A stretch of DNA of 64,000 bases, taken from assembly GCA_003435055.1 (NCBI GenBank), contig QUMM01000009.1, positions 25,919 to 89,918 of the forward strand, written 5' to 3'. The position numbers were made by a program, and so were the translations under genes. Shown here piece after piece: positions 9,110 through 17,635 of the stretch. The stretch's first letter is position 1. Each line of letters starts with the position of its first letter. The notes under the pieces are model-generated. The model searched no databases and was not told where the DNA came from. It saw only the letters and a program-made list of their open reading frames with translations. Origin of the DNA: Lachnospiraceae bacterium OF09-6 (GTDB lineage: Bacteria; Bacillota; Clostridia; Lachnospirales; Lachnospiraceae).

Positions 9110-10513
9110 CTAATTCCAGTAATCTGTCTTCTGTTTCAGATCAATGTTCCTGCTATAGAAAACAGGGTTCTTTTTCTGTTTTACCTGACTTTCATAATCT
9201 TTTAACGCTTTCAGAACCGTATTCGATAAAATCAAAATCACCGGAATGTTAATCAGCGCCATCACGCCCATAAGCACATCAGAGATATGCCACAGCAGTG
9301 TCATCTCCATTCCTGCCCCCAGGAAAACAGCCAGTGCTGAAACAATTCGAAATCCAGTCATGAATTTCTGATCCGGCTGCTTCTTGTAGATATATGTCAG
9401 CAGGTTATCACAGTAGAAGCAATTTCCCAGCAATGTCGTAAAAGCAAATAATACCATGGCAATCATGATAAAGTACGGGCCAAAGGATCCCATTGTCTTA
9501 TGAAGAGCTGCCTGTACCCATGGTGCTCCCTGTAATTCCTTTGCCGGTGCCACGCCAGATACCAGACACATCATCGCCGTCGCTGTGCACAATAATAAGG
9601 TATCAATAAAGACTGACAGCATCTGTACCAATCCCTGCTTCACCGGATGACTGACTACAGCGGAAGCTGCCGCATTAGGAGCAGAACCAATCCCCGCTTC
9701 ATTAGAATACAGCCCTCGCCGGATTCCCTGCATCATAGCAGACCCTGCAAATCCGGCAAAAATCGCCTTAAAGTTGAATGCCTCTTCAAAGATCTGTACC
9801 AGAACTGCCGGAAGCTGGCTAATATTCAGCATTACCACCGCCAATGATACCAGAATATAGATAATTCCCATAAATGGTACCAGCGTGGATGTCACTTTTA
9901 CAATTCTGTGACCGCCGCCCAGCAGACACCATCCGGTCACCAGAGCCAGAATACCACCAATCATCCATGGTGTCACCTCTACATTATAAAAGGGCATTCC
10001 CGCAAAGGTAGACTGCAAATTATAAGATGCCAGCATATTAAATCCAAAGGCATAAGTCAGAATCATGGCAATACAAAAAGCGATCGCCAGCCCTCTGCTA
10101 TGCAAAGCCGCTTCTATATAATAAGCCGGACCACCGTAACACTCTCCATCCTCCCCTTTTTTCTTATAGATCTGCGCCAGGGTACTCTCTGCCAGTGCAG
10201 ATGCGCTGCCGATGATGGCAATCACCCACATCCAGAATACAGAACCTACACCACCGATACAGACCGCAGATGACACCCCCACAATATTTCCGGTACCTAC
10301 ACGGGATGCGGTAGACACCATCAGAGCCTGAAAGGATGATACACTTTTCTCTCCTTCCGGCTTCTCCATCACGGCTTTGCAGGCGTTCCTGAATGAACGC
10401 ACCTGTGGAAATCTGGTTCGAATCGTAAAATAAATACCCGAGCCAATTAATATCACAATCAGCAGTTTACTATATAGAAACGTGTTGATTGCATCAATGA
10501 CCGTTTCGAACAT
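9110..10513 (-). CDS. Sodium:alanine symporter (AGCS family), copy 2
   Basis: A 467-residue relative of the neighbouring symporter. It carries the same landmarks in diverged form: SRVGTGNIVGVSSAVCIGG, VFWMWVIAIIGSASALAEST and GIRRGLYSNEAGIGSAPNAA. The sequences differ enough to imply an old duplication or separate acquisition rather than a recent copy. It probably transports a small neutral amino acid with sodium. A plausible promoter lies about 80 bp upstream. Confidence 0.93.
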   Translation of the reverse strand: MFETVIDAINTFLYSKLLIVILIGSGIYFTIRTRFPQVRSFRNACKAVMEKPEGEKSVSSFQALMVSTASRVGTGNIVGVSSAVCIGGVGSVFWMWVIAIIGSASALAESTLAQIYKKKGEDGECYGGPAYYIEAALHSRGLAIAFCIAMILTYAFGFNMLASYNLQSTFAGMPFYNVEVTPWMIGGILALVTGWCLLGGGHRIVKVTSTLVPFMGIIYILVSLAVVMLNISQLPAVLVQIFEEAFNFKAIFAGFAGSAMMQGIRRGLYSNEAGIGSAPNAAASAVVSHPVKQGLVQMLSVFIDTLLLCTATAMMCLVSGVAPAKELQGAPWVQAALHKTMGSFGPYFIMIAMVLFAFTTLLGNCFYCDNLLTYIYKKQPDQKFMTGFRIVSALAVFLGAGMEMTLLWHISDVLMGVMALINIPVILILSNTVLKALKDYESQVKQKKNPVFYSRNIDLKQKTDYWN

Positions 10514-10590
10514 AAATCCTCCTTTTCATAAATTACAAATTCACAACGGATATCTGTTTCAAATTTTGCTGAAACACGCAAATATGTACC

Positions 10591-10619
10591 ATCATACCTT
10601 ATTTTGGTGTTTTTGAAAA
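10591..10619 (-). promoter_or_regulatory. Possible promoter for the alanine symporter pair
   Basis: On the minus strand TTTTCA (10614-10619) is separated by 17 bp from TATGAT (10591-10596). It lies about 78 bp upstream of the second symporter gene, the first to be transcribed. The -35 matches only four of six consensus bases. Confidence 0.45.
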
Positions 10620-10643
10620 GAGGTTAATTTTTCATGCTCTGGT

Positions 10644-11672
10644 TTATCCGTCAATTCCCAGTCCTTTTCCAACCATTTCAAACTCATCCAGATAAATGCA
10701 ATGCCTGATCGTATTCTCCTGTATTCCCTTTTTGCATTTCGCATAATCCATCCAGATTACTTCGGATACTTCTTCTTCCTGAAGGATCAGTTTTGTGATA
10801 TCTATTGCTTCTATATATAAGTAAACTTTACTCAGCTGGTTATCCCTAAATGACCTGCCATAGAATTCTCCTTCGAACTTCTTTCGATGGAATCCCAGCT
10901 CCTTTAATTTTCCTGGATCCAGTGTCAGTCCCAGTTCCTCTTTTGCCTCCCGCATAGCGCTTGGCAGAAAATCATCCCCGGCACTGATATGTCCTGCCGA
11001 TGAAATATCCAGACAGTTCGGGCTTGAATCCTTGTGAGGACTTCTCCTCTGCAGAAGAATGTCATAGCCACTTTCCGCATTTGGTCTGGCGATCCAGATA
11101 TGCACCGTTGCATGAAGCGATCCATCCAGATGAGCTACGCCCCGTTCCCGTACAATACCTGACTTTGTTCCGTCTTCATTTAAAATATCAAACAGCTCCA
11201 GTTCTTTTCCATTCAACACGGCCTGTTTTAGTGTTCCTTCTATATTATAGATCAGTTTTAGAGAGAAAAACGGTGTTTCTTCTGTCAACAGACGGAAGAA
11301 CACCCGGTCGCCTTCCCAGAGATTCCGTTTCCAGATATCTGCTTTCTTCACCCATTCCAGATCACCTTCCGTACAGGTAACTGGTGTGCCGTCCCATTTG
11401 TCTGCGGTATACAGATGCATATATTCTACCGTATCCTCTCCATATACAAACGTTACAATTCCACGAAAACGCCATGACCGCAAAGTATATCCTGTCTCCT
11501 CTTTTACTTCACGAATCAGACAATCCTCCGGGCTCTCTCCATATTCAAACTTGCCACCAACACCAATCCATTTATCTTTATTTTCATCCTGCTCCTTCTT
11601 CGTGCGGTGAAGCATCAGGTACTGTTCTTCTGTTTCCAGATAACAAAGTGTGGTTAATTTTATCATTTTCAT
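10644..11672 (-). CDS. Two-domain Nudix hydrolase
   Basis: A 342-residue protein with two Nudix domains. Domain 1 (about 5-130) is MutT/8-oxo-dGTPase-like with Nudix box G-KFEYGE-SPEDCLI-REVKEETG at about 41-63. Domain 2 (about 155-335) resembles the isopentenyl-diphosphate isomerase type (ELFDILNEDG, then GHISAGDDFLPSAMREAKEE). Both boxes keep the catalytic REXXEE residues. The protein should hydrolyse nucleoside diphosphate-X compounds, possibly damaged nucleotides; isomerase activity is doubtful. The ribosome binding site GAGAGG sits closer to optimal spacing for the second ATG (11666) than for the first. Confidence 0.85.
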   Translation of the reverse strand: MKMIKLTTLCYLETEEQYLMLHRTKKEQDENKDKWIGVGGKFEYGESPEDCLIREVKEETGYTLRSWRFRGIVTFVYGEDTVEYMHLYTADKWDGTPVTCTEGDLEWVKKADIWKRNLWEGDRVFFRLLTEETPFFSLKLIYNIEGTLKQAVLNGKELELFDILNEDGTKSGIVRERGVAHLDGSLHATVHIWIARPNAESGYDILLQRRSPHKDSSPNCLDISSAGHISAGDDFLPSAMREAKEELGLTLDPGKLKELGFHRKKFEGEFYGRSFRDNQLSKVYLYIEAIDITKLILQEEEVSEVIWMDYAKCKKGIQENTIRHCIYLDEFEMVGKGLGIDG

Positions 11673-11746
11673 CTACCTCTCTATGCTTTCTGCTGATTAT
11701 TCTACCACATCCGTGCTCTTGCATATAGCCTAAAGATGAAAACAAC

Positions 11747-11774
11747 GAAAAGCAGATGTTGCCACCTGCTTTTC
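11747..11774 (-). terminator. Terminator after the PAP2 phosphatase gene
   Basis: A perfect 9-bp inverted repeat (GAAAAGCAG, 11747-11755, with 11766-11774) and a 10-nt loop lie just after the PAP2 stop. The minus-strand side runs into CTTTTCGTTGTTTTC. Confidence 0.6.
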
Positions 11775-11778
11775 TACG

Positions 11779-12300
11779 TTATGCATTCTTCAGTTCCTGT
11801 ACTTTTTTCACCAGCCAGTATCCAAGGGCACCTGCCATTACTCCGATTATCACACCTCCCAGTACATCTGTTGGATAATGCACATACAGATACAGCCGGG
11901 AAAAGGCAATCAGAACAGCCAGTCCCAGTGACGATATCCAGATTTTCTTTTCTCCTGCTAGGTAAAGTGCCATCACAGAAGCAAAGGATGCTGCTGTATG
12001 TCCAGACGGAAAAGAAAAATCAGTCGGTCTTTTTACCAGCAACTCGATTCCTGTCCTTACGTCAAATGGTCGAATTCTATGTACCAGTGGCTTTAAAATA
12101 CCATTGCAGATCACCAGATCCACCAGCAGTGCTGCCATCAAAATCACACCAGACTTTCTGGTCTTTGGCAAAACCAGCAAGACAATGCAAAGTAAAATCC
12201 AGATGATTCCCGCATCTCCCAGTCTGGTAATCCCACACATCACAGTATCCAGAACCGGGTTGTGTATAGTTTGCAATGCATCTAATATTTGAAATTCCAT
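11779..12300 (-). CDS. PAP2-family membrane phosphatase
   Basis: A 173-residue integral membrane protein with all three PAP2 phosphatase motifs: KPLVHRIRP (about 71-79), PSGHTAAS (about 97-104) and SRLYLYVHYPTDVLGG (about 134-149). Five to six membrane helices are visible. Members of this size often dephosphorylate undecaprenyl diphosphate (BcrC type) or phosphatidylglycerol phosphate. It begins 2 bp after the MATE exporter stop, so the two genes form an operon. The exact lipid substrate is not determinable. Confidence 0.85.
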   Translation of the reverse strand: MEFQILDALQTIHNPVLDTVMCGITRLGDAGIIWILLCIVLLVLPKTRKSGVILMAALLVDLVICNGILKPLVHRIRPFDVRTGIELLVKRPTDFSFPSGHTAASFASVMALYLAGEKKIWISSLGLAVLIAFSRLYLYVHYPTDVLGGVIIGVMAGALGYWLVKKVQELKNA

Positions 12301-12302
12301 TC

Positions 12303-13637
12303 CTATTTTCCTTTTCCAGATTTACGGTAAATCTTAAACATCAACGGTGCTTCCACAAGTAACATGGCAATCCAGCCTGCCAGATAAGAATATGGCAATG
12401 CTTCAATACCAAAATTCCATAACAGAATCATCGGTGCTGCCGCAATCACACGCACACCCATATTAGTAAAACTGCTGAGCAGTGTCACCTTCAGGTCTCC
12501 GATTCCGCGGAAGAATCCCTGAATGGCATTGGTCAATGCCGGTAAAATATACATCACTGCAATCAGATGAAGGTAGATCACACCATGTCCGATTACTTCT
12601 TCATCCTTGACAAACAGGGTCATCAATGGTCTGGCCAATAGCAGACAGATCAGCATCACGACCACGCCATAAATGATCTCCAGAATCACACCACATCGGA
12701 AGCCTTCTTTCATGCGGTCTGTCTTCCCTGCTCCTTTATTCTGCGCCATCAGTGCCGTCATAGCATGTGCGATATTCTGCTCCGGTGTAATGGCAAAGTC
12801 ATCAATACGATTTACAACTGCAAAAGCTGCCGCTACCGATACGCCCATGGTATTCACCAGTGCCTGTATGGCAATCTTCCCCATCTGCACTGTAGCCTGC
12901 TGCATGGCAGAAGCCCAGCCATAGGCAATGGTCTTCTTCAAAAGACTGGTATCAAAGACCAGCCACTTCTTTCCCAGACGAAGAATCGGTACTTTTTTCT
13001 GTATGTAAATAATGCAGAACAGACAGCAAAGTGCTTCACTTAATACGGTAGATACTGCACATCCGTTACTTCCTGCCTTTAATACAATAACAAAGAACAG
13101 GTCACCGAAAATATTCAATGCTGCACTGATAATGAGAAAATACAACGGCGATGCACTGTCTCCCAGTGCCCTTAAGGTACTGGAAAAGAAATTGTACAGG
13201 AACGTAAACATCAGTCCCAGAAAAATAATCCGCAGATACTGCCTCGTCATATCCATAATTGCCGGATCTACCTGGAGCAGATGCAGGATCGGTGTGGCAC
13301 AGATCACACAAAACAATGTCAAAATGAATGAAAAAATCATACCTGACAGCATCGTGGTACTGATCTGCCTGTGCAGCGTCCTGTAATCCTTCGCTCCATA
13401 CTGGATTCCCATGAGAATACTGGCTCCCATACACAGACCATTCAAAAATAGAATCATCAATGTACTGATTGGGTTACAAATTCCAACCGCTGCCAGTGCT
13501 TCCTTACCCACGAACCGTCCTACAATAATACTGTCCACTGCATTATAGGTCAGCTGAAACAGATTGCCCAGGACAAGCGGTACGGTAAAATTCACCAGAA
13601 TCGGCATAATCTTTCCGGTAGTTAAATCTTTTGTCAT
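12303..13637 (-). CDS. MATE-family multidrug/cation exporter
   Basis: A 444-residue protein with about twelve membrane helices. The MATE hallmarks NFTVPLVLGNLFQLTYNAVD near the N-terminus and VNRIDDFAITPEQNIAHAMT in the second half are present. It should export cationic drugs or metabolites in exchange for sodium or protons. It is the first gene of a two-gene operon with the PAP2 phosphatase. The native substrate is unknown. Confidence 0.93.
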   Translation of the reverse strand: MTKDLTTGKIMPILVNFTVPLVLGNLFQLTYNAVDSIIVGRFVGKEALAAVGICNPISTLMILFLNGLCMGASILMGIQYGAKDYRTLHRQISTTMLSGMIFSFILTLFCVICATPILHLLQVDPAIMDMTRQYLRIIFLGLMFTFLYNFFSSTLRALGDSASPLYFLIISAALNIFGDLFFVIVLKAGSNGCAVSTVLSEALCCLFCIIYIQKKVPILRLGKKWLVFDTSLLKKTIAYGWASAMQQATVQMGKIAIQALVNTMGVSVAAAFAVVNRIDDFAITPEQNIAHAMTALMAQNKGAGKTDRMKEGFRCGVILEIIYGVVVMLICLLLARPLMTLFVKDEEVIGHGVIYLHLIAVMYILPALTNAIQGFFRGIGDLKVTLLSSFTNMGVRVIAAAPMILLWNFGIEALPYSYLAGWIAMLLVEAPLMFKIYRKSGKGK

Positions 13638-13792
13638 ATCACATTCACCTCAAAATAATGATTCTAACTTTCTTATTCTACTACAAAATCATGCCGATGC
13701 AATCCTTTTTTAATTACCCGAAATGTCTTCCGGTGTGAGTTTTACTTGCAGCGCTCCTACCGCATCATCCAGATAACCTGATTTGGTTACTT

Positions 13793-14551
13793 TTAATGGT
13801 TGCCACATCCATGCTCGCCGCAGGTATGCTCATGTCCTTCTCCGTGATGATTACATACAGTATCTGGATCATATAATAAGTTTCCTTCAATCAAGGCTTT
13901 GACCGCTTCATCTGCATTTCCGCTTACTCCCGGATACAGTTCAATTCCCTGCTGTGCCAGCGCAGTTCTTGCGCCGCCACCGATACCGCCACAGATCAAT
14001 ACATTCACTGCATAATTTTTCAGGAATCCTGCCAGTGCACCATGTCCCTGTCCATTGGTATCATATACTTCTGACTTTACTATTTTTCCATCCTCCACCT
14101 CATAGATCTTAAAATATTCACTGTGTCCAAAATGCTGAAATACCTGTCCATTTTCATAAGTTACTGCGATTATCATCTTTTGCTTCCTCCATTCTTCGCT
14201 CATTCTTCCAAGACATCGGTTTCCTGCTGTCATCCTGCGTCTGCAGCATTCCAGATTACCGGGGCAGAACTCATAGTTTCCGCCTTCTATCCGCAATTCC
14301 TTTCCTGTCACCAGGCACTCTGCCAGCTTCTTCCGTGCTCTTGCATACATCAGTGTCACACTGGTTCGATCCATATTGATCTGCTCTGCACATTCTTCCT
14401 GCGTAATTCCTTCGTAGTCAATCAGCCGGATACATTCAAATTCATCCAGACTCATAACAATACGCTCCTGGTTCTGTTCAAACGAACCTGCAGAAAAACT
14501 GCAATACTTTGGTCTGCCACAAATGCGTCTTTTCTTTGTTGGTCTCGCCAT
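13793..14551 (-). CDS. DUF134 DNA-binding domain fused to NifX-like iron-molybdenum cofactor domain
   Basis: The start is set at the ATG at 14551, which has GGAGAG eight bases upstream, giving 252 residues. Residues 1-105 are a DUF134 (UPF0251) domain: MARPTKKRRICGRPKYC, then a sigma-region-4-like helix-turn-helix (EGITQEECAEQINMDRTSVT) and a small cysteine cluster (CPGNLECCRRR). Residues 125-230 are a dinitrogenase iron-molybdenum cofactor domain (FGHSEYFKIYEVEDG, ICGGIGGGARTAL). The tail is rich in His and Cys (CNHHGEGHEHTC), suggesting metal binding. No nitrogenase genes are nearby, so a metal-responsive regulatory role is a reasonable inference. Confidence 0.8.
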   Translation of the reverse strand: MARPTKKRRICGRPKYCSFSAGSFEQNQERIVMSLDEFECIRLIDYEGITQEECAEQINMDRTSVTLMYARARKKLAECLVTGKELRIEGGNYEFCPGNLECCRRRMTAGNRCLGRMSEEWRKQKMIIAVTYENGQVFQHFGHSEYFKIYEVEDGKIVKSEVYDTNGQGHGALAGFLKNYAVNVLICGGIGGGARTALAQQGIELYPGVSGNADEAVKALIEGNLLYDPDTVCNHHGEGHEHTCGEHGCGNH

Positions 14552-14590
14552 ATGAATCTCTCCTTCATGTTTTTCACATATGTTAATAAC

Positions 14591-14618
14591 AGTATAGCAC
14601 ACTTTCAAAACATTGCAA
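14591..14618 (-). promoter_or_regulatory. Promoter of the DUF134-NifX gene
   Basis: On the minus strand TTGCAA (14613-14618), a 16-bp spacer and TATACT (14591-14596) preceded by an extended TGC. It lies about 40 bp upstream of the chosen start codon. Confidence 0.6.
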
Positions 14619-14635
14619 GATAGAAAAACAGCCAT

Positions 14636-14930
14636 CTAAAGACGACTATTCCCCTGTACCAGATTATACGAACCTCCAATGCTGTATTCCCCACTGGTCC
14701 TTCCAAGTTCCGCTGATGTTCTGTGGGATACAGAGATCACGGTGCGATGCTCTGCTGCTCTGGCTATGGACAGCAGCTGCCACTGTCCCTGGGAGAAGTC
14801 TTTTCCACTATTTCTGTCGATCATTTTATTATCGGCATACAGAAGAGTCAATGTCAGCATGCCCCGAACAATATTTTATCATCCAAAGGTGGCACCAGTT
14901 GCTTTGATAAACTTCTCGATTGAATGATAT
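14636..14930 (-). pseudogene. Remnant of an ABC exporter ATP-binding domain
   Basis: A short frame holds FSQGQWQLLSIARAA, a clear ABC signature motif followed by the usual SIARA helix, and then ISVSHRTS, which resembles the switch-His region (VSHRLST). Walker A, Walker B and all membrane segments are missing, and the order is compressed. The stretch up to 14930 shows further stop codons. It is the decayed end of a multidrug-type ABC exporter and is not functional as a transporter. Confidence 0.65.
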
Positions 14931-14933
14931 CCT

Positions 14934-17507
14934 TTAAATTAGATATAGCATCAGTCTTTCCCTCTGCAGATCATTGCATAATTCACAGGAACCCCTGCTC
15001 ACATCATACACATGCACAATTTGTTTCAGTTCGGGATCTTCCGTGAACTGGCTGACAATATCTGGATATTCTGCCAGTTTTTCCGGTACAAAATGCAGTG
15101 TTTTTTCGTTGGAAAATACGGCTGTATATAATATTTCCGCCTCTACCAGATCCTGAAAAATATGGCTTCCATAGGAAAGCTCCGGGTTATATCCTGCCTT
15201 TTTCTCTTCGATCTCACAGATCGCTTCAAATTCACTGATATCCGCAAATGTAGTCGGTACCCCAAGTTCCGGCGAAGAAGTACCTATCCGTCCGGGAACC
15301 ATCAAAAGCATATGCTTATTCTGCCCCTTATTTTTCCAGTTCACCGCTCCGATCAAACGTGCCACATTTGTCTTTTTTGCATATGGCATATGATAATACG
15401 CAATCGGATCCACCAGAACAATTATATCCATTTTTACATTTCTGGATAATCCCATGGAAGAATGTACATTCTCCAGAATAATATTTTCTTCTGGAATATG
15501 TTCTGGAATCTTCACTTTTCCGGTATCCTTAAATACCTGAAGTGGACGGCACTGCAGCAGATTTATGGAATATTCTCCTGTTTCCGAGAGGTTCACGGTA
15601 AACTCAATGTCTACCGGATATTCGTATTCCTTCTGGATGAGCTGCATAATTGCCTGTATCTGCTTCATTAATATCTCATTTTTCACGATACCACTACAGG
15701 AAATAAAACGAACTGACCGGTTGAGCCCCCTCTCCCGGAAGGATCTTTCCACTTCAAAATCATGATCTAACAAAATATTACCCAGATATCCCGGAAGTAA
15801 CGGCTCGATCTGCTGCAGATCCAGTTGTCTCACACAATGCATGGTTGTATCCACCGCCTCTATATTCCTCTGAGAAAACTGATGTTTTTCTGCAACAGTG
15901 GTACAGCTTGTTGCCTGTGGCATATCCAGGCTGACCAGCCTTGGATAAGAATCTTTTGTTCGATCTACCGCCGACGTTCCCAGCCCCATCACCAACCGTA
16001 ACATTCCTGCCCCGGGATCAATCTGCTCCAGAAATTTATATGGACTATAGGAATATCCCACTCCTGCCGCACATGGCATATAATATGAACCATAATAAGA
16101 ACCAGACACCCTCTGCACCAGAAGCGCCATTTGTTCATCCCGCTTGTCCAGTCCTCTTCGCTTTCGGTAATCCAGCGCAGACAGACTCATAGAACTGGCA
16201 TAGACAGTCTTTATCGCATTTTCAAACTCCAAAAGGCGTTCTTCCAGCGATCCTCGGTTGGCACAAAAAACAGACTCATACTTACCTGCAAACGCATTGC
16301 CAAACCCATCCTCCAGAATGCTGCTGGAACGCACAATAAAGGGATCCTGCCCATAATATTCCAGAATATGCAGGAACTGATTTTTCATCTCTTCTGAAAA
16401 TGCGCCCTCCTTCAGACGCTGTGCGAACTCCTCTGCCAGTGAAAAATATTCTTTTTCCTCTCTCTGACGGATGCGGATATCCCAGAATCCATTGTCTACG
16501 ATATAGGTATAATACACATCGGATCCTATAAAAAAAGAATCATGCGGCTCCAGCACCTCCTCAATGTCTGGTGTCAGATTGCGTACAATTGCTCTGGAAA
16601 GCAGCATACCGCAGGCTTTTCCACCGATCATGCCTGTTCCGATCATATGATTGCGAACACGGAAATAATCTTCCGGCGTAAAATGTTTTTTCACCATACG
16701 CCGCATCTTTTCATCCCTGGTCATCATAATATCGCACATAGTATTACAGGCATCGTCTGTATTCATATGGTTGTCATACAGCATTTTCGCCGTATTAAAA
16801 AAACGATTCCAGGAATCGGTAAACTGTTCTTCTCCCGGTCTCTGAAACTTGCCAAGTACCTGATAAAACCGGCTGGACTGTACGCCGTCCAGAATCGGCT
16901 TAAATGTCCCTGCTTCTCTGTTATAAATATGTGGCAGGAACATAGTTTCAGAATCACGGTTCCACACCTTTGCCGGACGAACATATATATTTTTCCGATC
17001 CGAATACACATCCAGAAAAAGCTGCGTGGTATTTAATATCTTTTTCACAGCATGAAAGGAATGCTTGCCCCGGATGATCGGAAAAAACGCAACCGTATCC
17101 AACGTAAACAGAAACGGACAGGTCACACGGAAAAAATTTCCCATCATCAGATCTGTGGCCCAGGCCGTCTGAAGCTCCGACAGACAGTCAAACACATAGA
17201 ATACGTCAAAGCCCTCTTTTTCAATGATCTTATGTATTTTCACTGTGAAATCTTCAAATCGATGCGATAACGGAATCTCTATTCTTTCAACCTGCGGGCA
17301 GTCTTTTACCAGCGGTTCATGACTGGCAAATCGAAAGTATATGATTCGCCGCTCATCTTGAATTGCCTGCTCTACGTATGGTTCACAGAAATACCGGAAT
17401 TCCTGAAGATTCGAAACTCTCCAGACTACATTATCACCAAGCCGGATAGCATCCAGCGCCTGATCCATGTCCGGAATTCCAGAACAGATTCTTTCAAAAG
17501 CTGCCAT
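14934..17507 (-). CDS. PEP synthase/pyruvate phosphate dikinase-like protein (PEP/pyruvate-binding domain)
   Basis: The start is set at the ATG at 17507, just after GGGGGAAG; the longer frame runs into the terminator of the preceding gene. The product is 857 residues. The first 250 or so look like a separate alpha/beta domain without a recognisable function. The second part carries the PPDK/PEP-synthase ATP-grasp region: MIGGKACGMLLSRAI, then PFIVRSSSILEDGFGNAFAG, then LVMGLGTSAVDRT, with ECRPLQ-like LLQCRPLQVF near 690-700. The swivelling phosphohistidine domain and PEP-binding domain of true PpsA/PPDK were not recognised. The enzyme therefore may not make PEP, and its reaction is unknown. 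Confidence 0.75.
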   Translation of the reverse strand: MAAFERICSGIPDMDQALDAIRLGDNVVWRVSNLQEFRYFCEPYVEQAIQDERRIIYFRFASHEPLVKDCPQVERIEIPLSHRFEDFTVKIHKIIEKEGFDVFYVFDCLSELQTAWATDLMMGNFFRVTCPFLFTLDTVAFFPIIRGKHSFHAVKKILNTTQLFLDVYSDRKNIYVRPAKVWNRDSETMFLPHIYNREAGTFKPILDGVQSSRFYQVLGKFQRPGEEQFTDSWNRFFNTAKMLYDNHMNTDDACNTMCDIMMTRDEKMRRMVKKHFTPEDYFRVRNHMIGTGMIGGKACGMLLSRAIVRNLTPDIEEVLEPHDSFFIGSDVYYTYIVDNGFWDIRIRQREEKEYFSLAEEFAQRLKEGAFSEEMKNQFLHILEYYGQDPFIVRSSSILEDGFGNAFAGKYESVFCANRGSLEERLLEFENAIKTVYASSMSLSALDYRKRRGLDKRDEQMALLVQRVSGSYYGSYYMPCAAGVGYSYSPYKFLEQIDPGAGMLRLVMGLGTSAVDRTKDSYPRLVSLDMPQATSCTTVAEKHQFSQRNIEAVDTTMHCVRQLDLQQIEPLLPGYLGNILLDHDFEVERSFRERGLNRSVRFISCSGIVKNEILMKQIQAIMQLIQKEYEYPVDIEFTVNLSETGEYSINLLQCRPLQVFKDTGKVKIPEHIPEENIILENVHSSMGLSRNVKMDIIVLVDPIAYYHMPYAKKTNVARLIGAVNWKNKGQNKHMLLMVPGRIGTSSPELGVPTTFADISEFEAICEIEEKKAGYNPELSYGSHIFQDLVEAEILYTAVFSNEKTLHFVPEKLAEYPDIVSQFTEDPELKQIVHVYDVSRGSCELCNDLQRERLMLYLI

Positions 17508-17527
17508 ATCTTCCCCCATTTTATATG

Positions 17528-17567
17528 TAAAAAAATAAGGCACACAGACATCTTCTGTCCATGTGCC
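17528..17567 (-). terminator. Strong intrinsic terminator after iadA
   Basis: On the minus strand, GGCACATGGACA and TGTCTGTGTGCC (17539-17567) pair around a GAAGA loop and are followed by TTATTTTTTT. It lies between iadA and the PEP-synthase-like gene. It shows that the upstream in-frame ATG of the latter is not the start. Confidence 0.9.
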
Positions 17568-17635
17568 ACGTTGCACCTGTATTTACTTGGAGATATTATA
17601 AAAAGAATCGTATATAAAGTCAAGCCAGACTTACC

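Noticed and set aside
11736..12206. Long plus-strand frame opposite the PAP2 gene
   Set aside because: It is a shadow of the PAP2 phosphatase, whose three catalytic motifs are clear on the minus strand.
13793..14551. Part of a nitrogen fixation cluster
   Set aside because: No nifHDK or other nif genes in the neighbourhood; only a NifX-like domain is present.
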